DNA of 64,000 nt from Vreelandella olivaria. Its GTDB lineage: Bacteria; Pseudomonadota; Gammaproteobacteria; Pseudomonadales; Halomonadaceae. Positions 1 to 8,201 of this stretch are shown piece after piece. The stretch's first letter is position 1, and every line of letters begins with the position of its first letter. The position numbers were made by a program, and so were the translations under genes. The stretch is taken from the NCBI GenBank assembly GCA_004295565.1, contig AP019416.1:930001-994000 (forward strand). The letters are read 5' to 3'. The notes under the pieces are model-generated. The model saw only the letters and a program-made list of their open reading frames with translations. It made no database searches and was not told where the DNA came from.

Positions 1-29
1 GATCGCTAGGCGTGAACGGAGGAAGGGCA

Positions 30-922
30 ATGAGCTTTGATGCAGTGATTATCGGTGGCAGCTACGCAGGCATGGCGGCAGGGCTACAGCTGGCCCGAGC
101 AAGGCGGAAAATATTGCTGGTAGATGCAGGCCAACCTCGCAACCGTTTTGCCTCTCACTCCCATGGTTTTTTAACCCAGGATGGTGCGCCGCCTGCGGAA
201 ATAGCAGCAGAGGCCCGTAGTCAACTGATGGAGTATCCAACGGTTGAGTGGCGTACGGGGCGGGTGGAGGCAGTAACGGGGCGGCTGATAATTTCTTGGT
301 GGCGCTAGCCGATGGCAGCAGCTATCAAGCACGGCGCATTATTCTGGCCGCGGGTGTTGCAGATGAGCTGCCAGGCTTACCGGAGCTCGCCGAGCTTTGG
401 GGCAAACACGTTTTCCACTGCCCGTACTGCCACGGCTATGAGTTGGGCAAAGAGGGCATCGGTGTGCTGGCAACCTCAGAACTCGCCATGCACCATGGTT
501 TAATGCTGCCCGACTGGGGCGCAACCACGCTATTTGTTAACGATGCCTTTGAACCCAGTGCCGATCAGTTGGCGCAGCTAAAGGCACGTGGCACTCACGT
601 TGAGTATGGCGCAGCGGAACGTCTTAATGAGCGGGCAGATGGCGTTGAGCTGGTAATGCAGGATGACCGTGTGTTTCCACTGGCAGGATTGTTCGTCGCG
701 CCACGCATTCACCTTAGCCCGCTGGCAGCGCAATTGGGCTGTGAGCTTGAAGAGTCTCCTATGGGCTGCATTGTTAAAACCGATGCAATGCAGGCCACTT
801 CAATCCCCGGTGTTTTCGCCTGCGGTGATGTGGCCCGCGCCGCAGGGTCGGTCACCTTTGCCGTGGCCGACGGCGCCATGGCGGGGCTTTCTACCCACAG
901 AACGCTGATGTTTGGCATTTAA
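30..922 (+). CDS. Thioredoxin-reductase-like NAD(P)/FAD oxidoreductase (one frameshift)
   Basis: A cytoplasmic pyridine-nucleotide flavoprotein of the thioredoxin reductase fold. The N-terminus has the FAD-binding glycine motif GGSYAG, the middle has a redox-active CPYC followed by HGYE, and the C-terminus carries the second FAD motif, GVFACGDVA. The start at 30 follows a GGAGG site. The frame is lost near 275-285, in a GGGGCGG stretch, and resumes in another frame with ADNFLVALADG, so one missing or extra base explains it. The combined length of about 297 residues is normal. The CPYCHGYE form is typical of stand-alone reductases whose partner is unknown rather than of housekeeping TrxB. The true substrate cannot be read from sequence. 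Product class is secure; specificity is not. Confidence 0.85.
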
Positions 923-992
923 CGCTTGGATTCAGGAGGCAATACGTCAGATAAATCTCAATTAGTTAAATTAGAACTATGCTTTAGTATTA

Positions 993-1693
993 GTGTCGTA
1001 CTTGCCAACTCTTAGGTGGTTGGAGAAGGCGTTTGTTGATCAAAAGAAGAAAGCTCGTTCTCATACCGAGGATCGCTGCTTGGCACTGGTATTGGCGACG
1101 GCTGCCGGTATTCTCAATGCCATGGCGTTGGGTGCTTTCGGGTTTCTCCCTTCCCATATGAGTGGCAACGCCTCACAAATGTCGACTGAAGTGGTCAGCT
1201 CCGATACCTATGGCTTGTTGTTTCTGGCAGCCCTGCTCTTGGCATTCGTGATAGGCAGTACGCTCGCACGCGTTGCCGTGGTCGTGGGGCATAAACTAAG
1301 AACCATCTTCTGCCTGATTCTCTTGGCGGAAGGCGTGGCATTGACGGCGGTGTCGGTGTTTGAACTGCTGTTTTACTCGACACGCTTCAACGAGGAAGTG
1401 CTGATAGCACTGGGCTTCTTGATGGGAGTTCATAACGCGACGTCAACGCAACTCTCAAACGGTCGGGTGAGGTCGACTCACGTAACCGGCACACTAACGG
1501 ATGCTGGCATCGCGTTAGGCTCGTTCTTATCATCCTTGGCGGCACGCGGTGAGACGACCGACCGCCGTTCTTGCCGAAAGCAACTCTATACACATTTGAC
1601 GACGATTTTTCATTTCTGACGGGGTGTGTCATCGGGTTTGTGTTGTTCAATTTGTTTGGTTTCAAGGCAATGCTGGGACTGGGGTTGTTTTGA
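993..1693 (+). CDS. DUF1275 (YoaK-like) membrane protein (frameshift near 1560)
   Basis: A polytopic inner-membrane protein of the DUF1275/YoaK family, whose function is unknown. The family signature region NAMALGAFGFLPSHMSGN is clear, followed by several hydrophobic helices and GFLMGVHNATSTQLSNGRVR. The frame breaks around 1550-1570; the next frame continues with FLTGCVIGFVLFNLFGF and stops at 1693, which is the usual family C-terminus. I used the GTG at 993, but no good ribosome site precedes it, so the exact start is uncertain. The gene stands alone between the flavoprotein upstream and a convergent MFS gene downstream. Confidence 0.8.
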
Positions 1694-1876
1694 TGATCGT
1701 TCCCTTGAGCGCAATTGTTATCACAGTGCGTACGGCAAGTAAGTTGATGGACGCCAAAAGAGCCTAACGGGTAGTGGCGTCCCTTCGCCGATCACAGGGT
1801 TATGACTTACTAAATTGCAGTGGCATCAGGCCTGCTGTTTACCCGAGTGCCCTCCGCTAATAGATAGCCTGTGACA

Positions 1877-3039
1877 CTACTGTTTGGCATTTACCACCAG
1901 CGCTAACTGTACTAACGCCCCTGCTGCGGCGATTGCCCCCGCGCCCACCGCTAATGTCGAAACGGAAGGTGGAAGGCAAGCACAATGCCGCCACTCGCCG
2001 CCCCTATCGCACTGCCTAAATAGAGCGCCGATTCATTGAGCGCGACTGCCAAATCGCCATCACCATGAGCTTGGCGCGTGCGAACCAGCTCGTTGTTTTG
2101 CGGCACTTGCAGCGCCCAGCCCACGGCGCCCCAAAGCGCAATCGGCAGTAACGTCAGCAGCGGATGAATCGACACAGCAAAGGGCAGCGAGATGAGGGCT
2201 ATAGAAAGCAGCAGCATAATCGCCAAGGTAATAACGGGCCCGATAAATTTGTCCACCAAGGGGCCAACCAAAAAGCTACCCAGTACGCCACCAATCCCCC
2301 ACACCCATAAATAGCCGGTAATCGACTGAACCGCGCCTGACTCGGTGGCCATCATAAAGGGGGCGATAAAGGTGTACATGCCCAGACTGGCAATGGCCGC
2401 TAATAAGGAAACCACCAGAATGGCCATGGCATGAGGGCTTTCAAAATAGCCAGTTTGCGAATAAGTGAAAGCACCGGTGTGGATGGCAGTGCAGGCAGTT
2501 TGGTGTGAAGTCCGGCGTAGGCGATGCAGCCAAGACCTGCGATAAGCCACATGGCTGACGCCCAGCCTAAACGTTCAGCCAGCAACAGGCTGATAGGCAC
2601 CCCAGTACCGTGCCGCTCGCCATGCCGCCCATGATGATGGCAATCGCTTTACCGCGCTGGGCCTCTGGCGTGATGGCGGCTGCAGCGGCAATGCCCATGG
2701 CAAGATAAACCCCGCACCCACGCCTGCGACCGCTCGCCATACAGCAAGCGATACAAAGTTGGTGGCCAGTGCGCTAGCGATATTGGCCACAATAAAAACG
2801 GCCAACGCCAGGAGTAACCCTAAGCGCTGCCGGTGGCCGGGCAGCAGGGCCACGACGACCGGCGAGCCTAAGCCGTAGGCTAAGGTAAACGCCGTGACCA
2901 ACTGAGCGGCCGTGGCGTCAGAGACACTAAAAGCGTCGCCAATAAGTGGAATAAGCCCAGCGGTCACATAAGAGGCCATTCCCAACGCAAACGCCCCCAG
3001 GGCGATTAAATAAACCGATAAACGAGACTGATCAGCCAT
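1877..3039 (-). CDS. MFS drug-efflux transporter, AraJ-like (multiple frameshifts)
   Basis: A 12-helix major facilitator superfamily exporter, probably of small drugs or sugars, in the inner membrane. It begins MADQSRLSVYLIALGAFALG and contains the typical helix 1-4 pattern AFTLAYGLGSPVVVALL and the arginine-containing loop after helix 2. At least three frameshifts occur (near 2690, 2590 and 2450), and another near 1970 restores a C-terminus ending at 1877. The start at 3039 has GGAG seven bases upstream; an ATG at 3051 is possible but has no such site. It is divergent from an XRE/MmyB-type regulator at 3181, the usual arrangement for a locally controlled efflux gene. Substrate unknown. Confidence 0.75.
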
Positions 3040-3180
3040 CACGCTCTCCATGTTAGATAAGGATCGAAAAATCACCGCTAGTTCTGCCAGCGAGAGGCTA
3101 TTCTGGAGAGGCTTTTAAGGGGTACAATTTAACTGTTTATGCTATTACTAATGGTAACAAGCTATTAAAAGGGTAATAAG

Positions 3181-4018
3181 ATGACCGCTGCCCGGACGCT
3201 GACACGAACGCGGGAAGACTTGGCTGCGTTTCTACGTAAGCATCGCGAAAAATTGCCCCGGAAGAGGTGGGGCTGCCTCGTGGAAGGCGGCGGCGCACGC
3301 CGGGGTTAAGGCGCGAAGAGGTCGCCGCTTTAGCGGGCGTGGGGCTGACTTGGTATACTTGGTTGGAGCAGGGTCGCGATATTAGTGTATCGGCCACTTT
3401 TCTGGACAACTTATCCAAGACGCTCAAGCTGGATGCGGCCGAGCGCCGCCATCTGTTTTGCTTGCCCACCAGCGTTTACCTTCCGAACTAGGCAAAACCT
3501 GGTGCAGTGTGCCGCCGCTGGTGCAAACCTTGATGGACGACCTGCCCACCCGGCCTGCCTATATCCTGAATTTGCGCTGGGATGTGCTGGCCTGGAACGC
3601 CGTGGCCGATAAGCTGTTCAACTTCTCTGCCCATGCACCCGAGCGCCGCAATATGCTCTGGTTGTTATTTACCGACCCCGGCATGCGCCAGCGGTTATCA
3701 CCCTGGGAAGAGCAGGTTTGCCAAATGTTATCCAGCTTTCGGCGCGATTATGCCCGCGCAATTGAGGATCCCGCTATCGATGGGTTGGTCGAAGAGTTAA
3801 CCAAAGTGGCGCCCGAGTTTAAGGCATGGTGGAAAAATCAGGAGGTCAACGCCCCTTGCCAGGGCGTGCGCCATCTTAATCTGGATGGGATTGGCGCTAT
3901 CGCGTTTGAACACACCACGCTCACCGTTGATGAGGAGCGCCACCTGCGGCTGGTCTACTATGCCCACAAGGGAGCCGACACCGAGAAGCAGGCTTTTAAT
4001 GAGTGGGTAGTGGGTTAA
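3181..4018 (+). CDS. XRE-family regulator with MmyB-like ligand-binding domain (two frameshifts)
   Basis: A DNA-binding regulator. The N-terminal helix-turn-helix is recognisable by PGLRREEVAALAGVGLTWYT, and the C-terminal half matches the MmyB-like ligand-binding domain, with LNLRWDVLAWNAVADKLF and RNMLWLLFTDP. This combination usually represses a neighbouring transporter or oxidoreductase gene. The start follows AAGGG. Frame breaks lie near 3255 (CCCCGG) and 3470, just after CLPTSVYLP. Full length would be about 280 residues, normal for the family. It is divergent from the MFS gene and its stop abuts a toxin remnant. Its control of the MFS gene is inferred from position. Confidence 0.8.
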
Positions 4019-4032
4019 ACAGTATTTGCTAG

Positions 4033-4074
4033 GAGTACGACAAGGTAGACGCCGAAACCATTGAAATGGAGTGA
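4033..4074 (+). pseudogene. Remnant of HigB toxin C-terminus
   Basis: Thirteen codons reading EYDKVDAETIEME then TGA lie directly upstream of the HigA gene, four bases before its ATG. This matches what I recall as the C-terminus of HigB-family mRNA interferases (a THxEYDxIDAETI-type ending). In frame, a TAG stop immediately precedes the fragment at 4030-4032, and the XRE gene ends only 15 bases upstream. The remaining roughly 85 residues of the toxin, including its catalytic core, are absent. The most economical reading is that a deletion fused the XRE gene's downstream edge to the toxin's last codons. The call depends on a short match, so it is moderate. Confidence 0.55.
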
Positions 4075-4078
4075 TTTT

Positions 4079-4477
4079 ATGAACATTCGCCCGATTCGCA
4101 CAGAGGCTGACTACAAAGCTGCATTGCGTGACGTATCAGCCTACTTCGATAACGAGCCAGAGCTTGGCAGCGAGGACAGCGATCGCTTCGATATTTTGCT
4201 GACGTTGATTGAGCACTACGAAGCTCATCAATTCCCTGTAGACCTGCCTGATCCAATTGAAGCTATCAAGTTCCGGATGGATCAGGAGGGCCTTACCGCT
4301 AAGGATTTGGAACCTGCTATCGGTAAACGCAACCGTGTCTACGAAATACTTAATGGGAAGCGCAACTTGACTCTGGCCATGGTGTGGAAGCTCCATGAGA
4401 TGTTCGGCATTCCAGCAGAAAGCTTGATTAAGCCTCCTCGCCCTGTACCCGCTCTCAGTGAAAGTGGTACAGATTGA
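4079..4477 (+). CDS. higA: HigA-type antitoxin, orphaned
   Basis: An antitoxin of the HigA addiction-module family, 132 residues, unbroken. An N-terminal acidic region (RPIRTEADYKAALRDVSAYF) is followed by a C-terminal XRE helix-turn-helix, with KDLEPAIGKRNRVYEILNGK as the recognition region. Such proteins bind the toxin and repress their own promoter. The ATG at 4079 follows GGAG. The toxin gene expected just upstream is reduced to a 13-codon tail, so this is probably an orphan that persists as a regulator or as protection against related toxins. Its original promoter, which would lie upstream of higB, appears lost. Confidence 0.85.
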   Translation: MNIRPIRTEADYKAALRDVSAYFDNEPELGSEDSDRFDILLTLIEHYEAHQFPVDLPDPIEAIKFRMDQEGLTAKDLEPAIGKRNRVYEILNGKRNLTLAMVWKLHEMFGIPAESLIKPPRPVPALSESGTD

Positions 4478-4501
4478 AGCAGCTGTTCCCTCAATAGCCG
4501 A

Positions 4502-5395
4502 CTAAGCAAATGTGGCCACAACGTCGTCTATGAAATAACGTAGTTTCGGCGTCATGCGTTGATCGGCGGCGTAGAGCAGGTGCATGGGTCTCGAAGGCCC
4601 CTCATAGTCTGGCAAGATGCGCACCAGCCGCCCGGCGGATAATGCCTCAGTCAGTGCGGCTTCATAGCCCAATGTAATGCCGAACCCCTCCAGGGCTGCG
4701 CGAAGCAGCCCTTTCCAGTCATTGATTTGTAGCCGCCCGCTCACAGGGGCGTCATATAGGCAGTTGTCGCGACTGAAGCGCCACGTTCTGCCCAAAGTGC
4801 CGAACCAATAGGCAAAGCCAAGGCACTCATGTGCCAGCAGATCCGCCGGTGTATCAGGCTCACCATGCTCAGCTAAATAGGCTGGCGAGGCACAGGCGAT
4901 AAGCCGATAAGGAGCAAGCGGACGTGCCACCAGTGTAGTGCTGTCGTTGATTGGCCCAAGGCGAATGACGGCTTCGTAACCTTCCTCGATAGGGTCGACC
5001 AGACGATCCGACAAGGTGAGATCGACCTCTACTTCTGGGTACTCACGAAGATAGCGGGTAACCAGTGGAACCAGGCTTTGACTGCCAAATGTGACGGGCG
5101 CGTTGATTCGGAGGCGGCCTCGTGGAATGGCCCTGGCTTGTTCTGTCAGCGCTTCGGCCACCTCGACTTCCGCGAGGATCGTTTGGCAACGCTCATGATA
5201 GAGATACCCGATCTCGGTCAGGCTCTGTTTGCGTGTGGTGCGGTGCAATAGTCGCGCCCCAAGCTGCTGCTCCAGAGCCATGATGTGCTTGGAAACCATC
5301 TGCGTCGATAGGCCGAATTCTGCGGCGGCGGCTGTGAAGGAGCCAAGATCGGCAACCCGCACAAAAACAGCCATGCTCGTTAGCCGATCCAGCAT
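4502..5395 (-). CDS. LysR-family transcriptional regulator
   Basis: An intact LysR-type regulator of about 297 residues. The winged helix-turn-helix occupies the first 60 residues (SFTAAAAEFGLSTQMVSKHI), and the remainder is the periplasmic-binding-protein-like effector domain, beginning at RGRLRINAPVTFGSQSLVPL. It belongs to the CrgA/AaeR-like group, judged by the RINAP motif. It is divergent from the NADP-dehydrogenase gene at 5495, with about 100 bp between, and most likely controls that gene. I chose the ATG at 5395 because GAGAG lies upstream. The inducer is unknown. Confidence 0.9.
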   Translation of the reverse strand: MLDRLTSMAVFVRVADLGSFTAAAAEFGLSTQMVSKHIMALEQQLGARLLHRTTRKQSLTEIGYLYHERCQTILAEVEVAEALTEQARAIPRGRLRINAPVTFGSQSLVPLVTRYLREYPEVEVDLTLSDRLVDPIEEGYEAVIRLGPINDSTTLVARPLAPYRLIACASPAYLAEHGEPDTPADLLAHECLGFAYWFGTLGRTWRFSRDNCLYDAPVSGRLQINDWKGLLRAALEGFGITLGYEAALTEALSAGRLVRILPDYEGPSRPMHLLYAADQRMTPKLRYFIDDVVATFA

Positions 5396-5494
5396 TATCA
5401 ACTCTCAGTAGATAGTTAAGTGAATAAGGTGAGGTTTATCACGTTTAAATGGCGGGATAAAGTGCTGTTCATCTTAAAACTGCCAGGGAAAGAT

Positions 5495-6154
5495 ATGCGG
5501 ATCGGTATTGTTGGTGCAGGTTTTATCGGGCAAGCGTTTGCACGCCTGGCGATTGCGGCGGGCCATGATGTCATGATCAGTAACTCCCGGGGGCCGCAGA
5601 CACTCAGCAGTATCCCGGCGAAAATTGGTGCCCAGATCGGTACCGTGCATGAGACCATCGGCTTCGGCGACATTATCCTGATCGCCATTCCCTTTCATCA
5701 ATACGCCACGCTTCCGGTTGAGCCGCTACGCGATAAGATCGTATTGGACGCCAATAACTACTATCCAGACCGTGATGGAGCGATCCCGGAGCTGGATGAG
5801 CGTCGGGCGACGACGAGTGGACTGCTGGCGCAGCATTTGACAGGCTCCCGTCTCGTGAAGGCATTCAACGCGATCCTGGCCTCCGATTTGGAGAAGGGCG
5901 GGCAGACGCTGCCTTCGGGAGCCCGCCGCGCCCTACCGATAGCGGGGGACGACGATGCGGCCAAGGAGATCGTCGCAAGCCTGATGCGCAAGTTTGGCTT
6001 CGATGTTGTCGATGCTGGGCCACTGGCGGAAAGCTGGCGTTTTGAACGCGCCAAGCCAGCTTATTGCCTACCGTACGATCAGGAGGGGTTGCGTCAGGCG
6101 CTTGACGAGGCGCAGCGTGACATTGATATGCCCGAAGGATCATGGCGTCGGTAA
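5495..6154 (+). CDS. F420-reductase-like NADP-binding oxidoreductase
   Basis: A Rossmann-fold dehydrogenase related to the coenzyme F420-dependent NADP oxidoreductase family, 219 residues, intact. The dinucleotide motif is GIVGAGFIGQAFARLA at the N-terminus, followed by the NADP-phosphate-selecting region SNSRGPQ. Downstream are VLDANNYYPDRDG and VKAFNAILASDL, which are characteristic of the family. Proteobacteria of this type do not make F420, so the natural electron partner is probably NADPH with another substrate. The start at 5495 is preceded by CAGGGA; an upstream extension in frame lacks this. It faces a LysR regulator, its likely controller. Confidence 0.85.
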   Translation: MRIGIVGAGFIGQAFARLAIAAGHDVMISNSRGPQTLSSIPAKIGAQIGTVHETIGFGDIILIAIPFHQYATLPVEPLRDKIVLDANNYYPDRDGAIPELDERRATTSGLLAQHLTGSRLVKAFNAILASDLEKGGQTLPSGARRALPIAGDDDAAKEIVASLMRKFGFDVVDAGPLAESWRFERAKPAYCLPYDQEGLRQALDEAQRDIDMPEGSWRR

Positions 6155-6266
6155 AAGAGGAAAAAAAGTGGAAATGGGCTTTGTATGGAAATCCAAAGAA
6201 GGTGGAGATGTTTACCGTTGGCGCTAGTGCTTTTCTGGCACGCAATGGCGTTGATTAGCTTGCCCT

Positions 6267-7169
6267 TCACCCCTGCAAATACTTCCCCGGCAGCCGTTCT
6301 ACTAAAAACTCCATAAACAGTCGGGTGCGCTGTGAAAGTGTAGTTTGGCGGTAGTACACAGCGTTCACAGCTTGGGTCTGTATTTCTGTGCAGTCGGGTA
6401 GTACCTCCACCAGTGTGCCGTTATGACGGGGAGTGATGGTCATAAAGTCGGCAAGGCAAACGATGCCTTCTCCAGCAATGGCCAACTCTAATAGCGTGCT
6501 GCCACTGGAGGCTGCTAGCGTTGGCGTGATGTGTAAAGGTTTACCATCGGCGCGACACAGTGGCCAGCGGTTGAGATGGTCGAGCTGACTGAAACCCAGC
6601 AGGCTGTGCTGTTGGAGGTCATTGATGCTTTGTGGTGTGCCGTGGCGTTTTAAATAAGCAGGGCTGGCCAGAAGACGCAGCGGGCTGTAACCCAGCAGGC
6701 GTGCGTGCAGCGACGAATCTTCCAGTTTGCCAATACGAATGGCCAGATCAACCCGCTGTTCGAGCAGGTCGACAAAGCGATCATGGGTGTCGAGCTCCAG
6801 CGTAATACCAGGGTAGCGTGCGCGGAACTCGCCAATCACCGGCACAATCACAAACTGCATAAAGCTGGGAGCGGCGTTGATCCGTAGCTTGCCTTGCGGC
6901 TGATTGTGACGATCCAGCATTGCCTCTTCTGCCTCTTCTACGGCGGTCAGAATATGGCGGCAGTGGCCCAAGAATGTTTCGCCCTCTTCGGTCAGCTCTA
7001 AGTGGCGCGTGGTTCTGCGTAGTAAGGTAGCGCCAAGTTTTTGCTCCAGGCGGTTAAGCGTACGGCTAACCCCGGAAACGGTCATGCTAAGCCGCTCAGC
7101 GGCGCCGGTGATGGAGCCGCTATCCACGACCGTCACAAATGCCTGCTGTTCTTCAAGGGTGCTTTTCAT
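6267..7169 (-). CDS. LysR-family transcriptional regulator
   Basis: An intact 300-residue LysR regulator of the CrgA/DsdC-like group. The helix-turn-helix reads GSITGAAERLSMTVSGVSRT, and the effector domain starts at GKLRINAAPSFMQFVIVPVI. It is divergent from the mdaB-type gene, which begins about 180 bp away, a pairing found for redox-responsive LysR regulators of quinone reductases. A redox or quinone inducer is plausible but not shown by sequence. No frameshift and a normal length. Confidence 0.9.
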   Translation of the reverse strand: MKSTLEEQQAFVTVVDSGSITGAAERLSMTVSGVSRTLNRLEQKLGATLLRRTTRHLELTEEGETFLGHCRHILTAVEEAEEAMLDRHNQPQGKLRINAAPSFMQFVIVPVIGEFRARYPGITLELDTHDRFVDLLEQRVDLAIRIGKLEDSSLHARLLGYSPLRLLASPAYLKRHGTPQSINDLQQHSLLGFSQLDHLNRWPLCRADGKPLHITPTLAASSGSTLLELAIAGEGIVCLADFMTITPRHNGTLVEVLPDCTEIQTQAVNAVYYRQTTLSQRTRLFMEFLVERLPGKYLQG

Positions 7170-7352
7170 AAATTGCTTTTCATAGTGCTGCCGTTTGTAT
7201 TAGTGAGTGTTTAACATTATTGATTTAAAATCAAAAATGTCTTGCTGGTACGTCGCTTCTTTTTCTGCGCTGTTACTCCCACAATACGCGCCATTAACAT
7301 CAAACCTATTCGGTTAGCTTTGATGATGAACCTCTTTGGGAGAAAGCGTTAG

Positions 7353-7934
7353 ATGAAGATTCTACTGATTAACGGTGGCAAGGCGTTTGCCCACTCTGGC
7401 GGTGAGCTCAACAATACCCTGCACGGCGTGGCAGTGAGTACGTTGCAGGAAATGGGGTATGAGGTGCGCGAGACGGTGATTGATCAAGGCTACCATCTTG
7501 AGACTGAAGTGCAGAACTACCTATGGGCGGACACCATTGTGTATCAGATGCCGGGTTGGTGGATGGGAACGCCCTGGATCGTTAAGCGCTACATCGATGA
7601 GGTGTTCACAGAAGGCCACGGTTCACTCTACGCCAGCGATGGCCGCTCGCGGCAAGACCCGACTAAACAGTATGGCAGTGGTGGCTTGCTGCAAGGGCGT
7701 CGCTACATGCTGTCGCTGACCTGGAATGCCCCTTTGGAGGCCTTCGACGAGCCGGACAATTTCTTTGAAGGGCGCGGTGTGGATGGTGTTTACTTCCCCT
7801 TCCACAAATCGCAGGCGTTTATCGGCTTGGAAGCGCTGCCGACCTTTATCGCCAACGATGTGATGAAGATGCCGGATGTCGATCGCGACAAAGCGGCTTA
7901 TCGTGCCCATCTTCGCAAAGTACTACTTGGCTAA
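7353..7934 (+). CDS. mdaB: NADPH quinone reductase MdaB
   Basis: A soluble FAD/FMN-dependent NADPH:quinone oxidoreductase that makes two-electron reductions of quinones, avoiding semiquinone radicals. The 193-residue product is intact and closely follows E. coli MdaB: LLINGGKAFAHSGGELN at the N-terminus, WADTIVYQMPGWWMGTPWIV in the middle, then FTEGHGSLYASDGRSR, RYMLSLTWNAPLEAF and FIANDVMKMPDV. The flavodoxin-like fold is complete. It is followed by a strong hairpin terminator at 7978. The divergent LysR gene is its probable regulator. Confidence 0.95.
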   Translation: MKILLINGGKAFAHSGGELNNTLHGVAVSTLQEMGYEVRETVIDQGYHLETEVQNYLWADTIVYQMPGWWMGTPWIVKRYIDEVFTEGHGSLYASDGRSRQDPTKQYGSGGLLQGRRYMLSLTWNAPLEAFDEPDNFFEGRGVDGVYFPFHKSQAFIGLEALPTFIANDVMKMPDVDRDKAAYRAHLRKVLLG

Positions 7935-7977
7935 AGTGCTTGGCTAAAATATTGGGCTTAACGTAGTTAATGCGGAT

Positions 7978-8001
7978 AAGCCCACCTCGCGAAGTGGGCT
8001 T
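7978..8001 (+). terminator. Rho-independent terminator after mdaB
   Basis: An 8-bp stem, AAGCCCAC paired with GTGGGCTT, with an 8-base loop, followed by TGTTT. It lies about 43 bp beyond the mdaB stop. Confidence 0.8.
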
Positions 8002-8022
8002 TGTTTGACCGGTTTATCTGAC

Positions 8023-8201
8023 CTAGGCTCTGTCTGAAAACTAGCTGCGCTCGACCATACGTCGTTAAAAATCGGCTCGTGCGCGAGTCCGTTCAAAGTA
8101 CTCATTTACAACACGTAAACTCGCGCGCGAGTCCGATCCGTCTTTTCGCCAATTTTTGCCTTGTCTGGCCTTCGCTCGCCGACTTTTCAGACAAAGCCTA
8201 G
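8023..8201. repeat. Intergenic inverted-repeat element (MITE- or REP-like)
   Basis: A 179-bp unit with near-perfect terminal inverted repeats. The left end, CTAGGCTCTGTCTGAAAA, is the reverse complement of the right end, TTTTCAGACAAAGCCTAG, with one mismatch in 18. The interior continues as an imperfect inverted repeat of roughly 50 bases per arm, centred on a partly self-complementary core rich in CGCGCGAG. No open frame in it looks protein-like. The right end overlaps the last codon of the protease gene and supplies its stop. CTAG at both ends could be part of the repeat or a target duplication. I recall similar sequences scattered in Halomonas-like genomes, but only one copy is visible here. 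Confidence 0.7.

Noticed and set aside
1694-1876. Small gene between the DUF1275 and MFS genes
   Set aside because: No frame over 30 codons with a ribosome site; the bases nearest the MFS gene are its frameshifted C-terminus.
4061-4078. Upstream ATG for higA giving MKWSDF extension
   Set aside because: The extension overlaps the toxin tail and lacks a ribosome site, whereas GGAG precedes the 4079 ATG.
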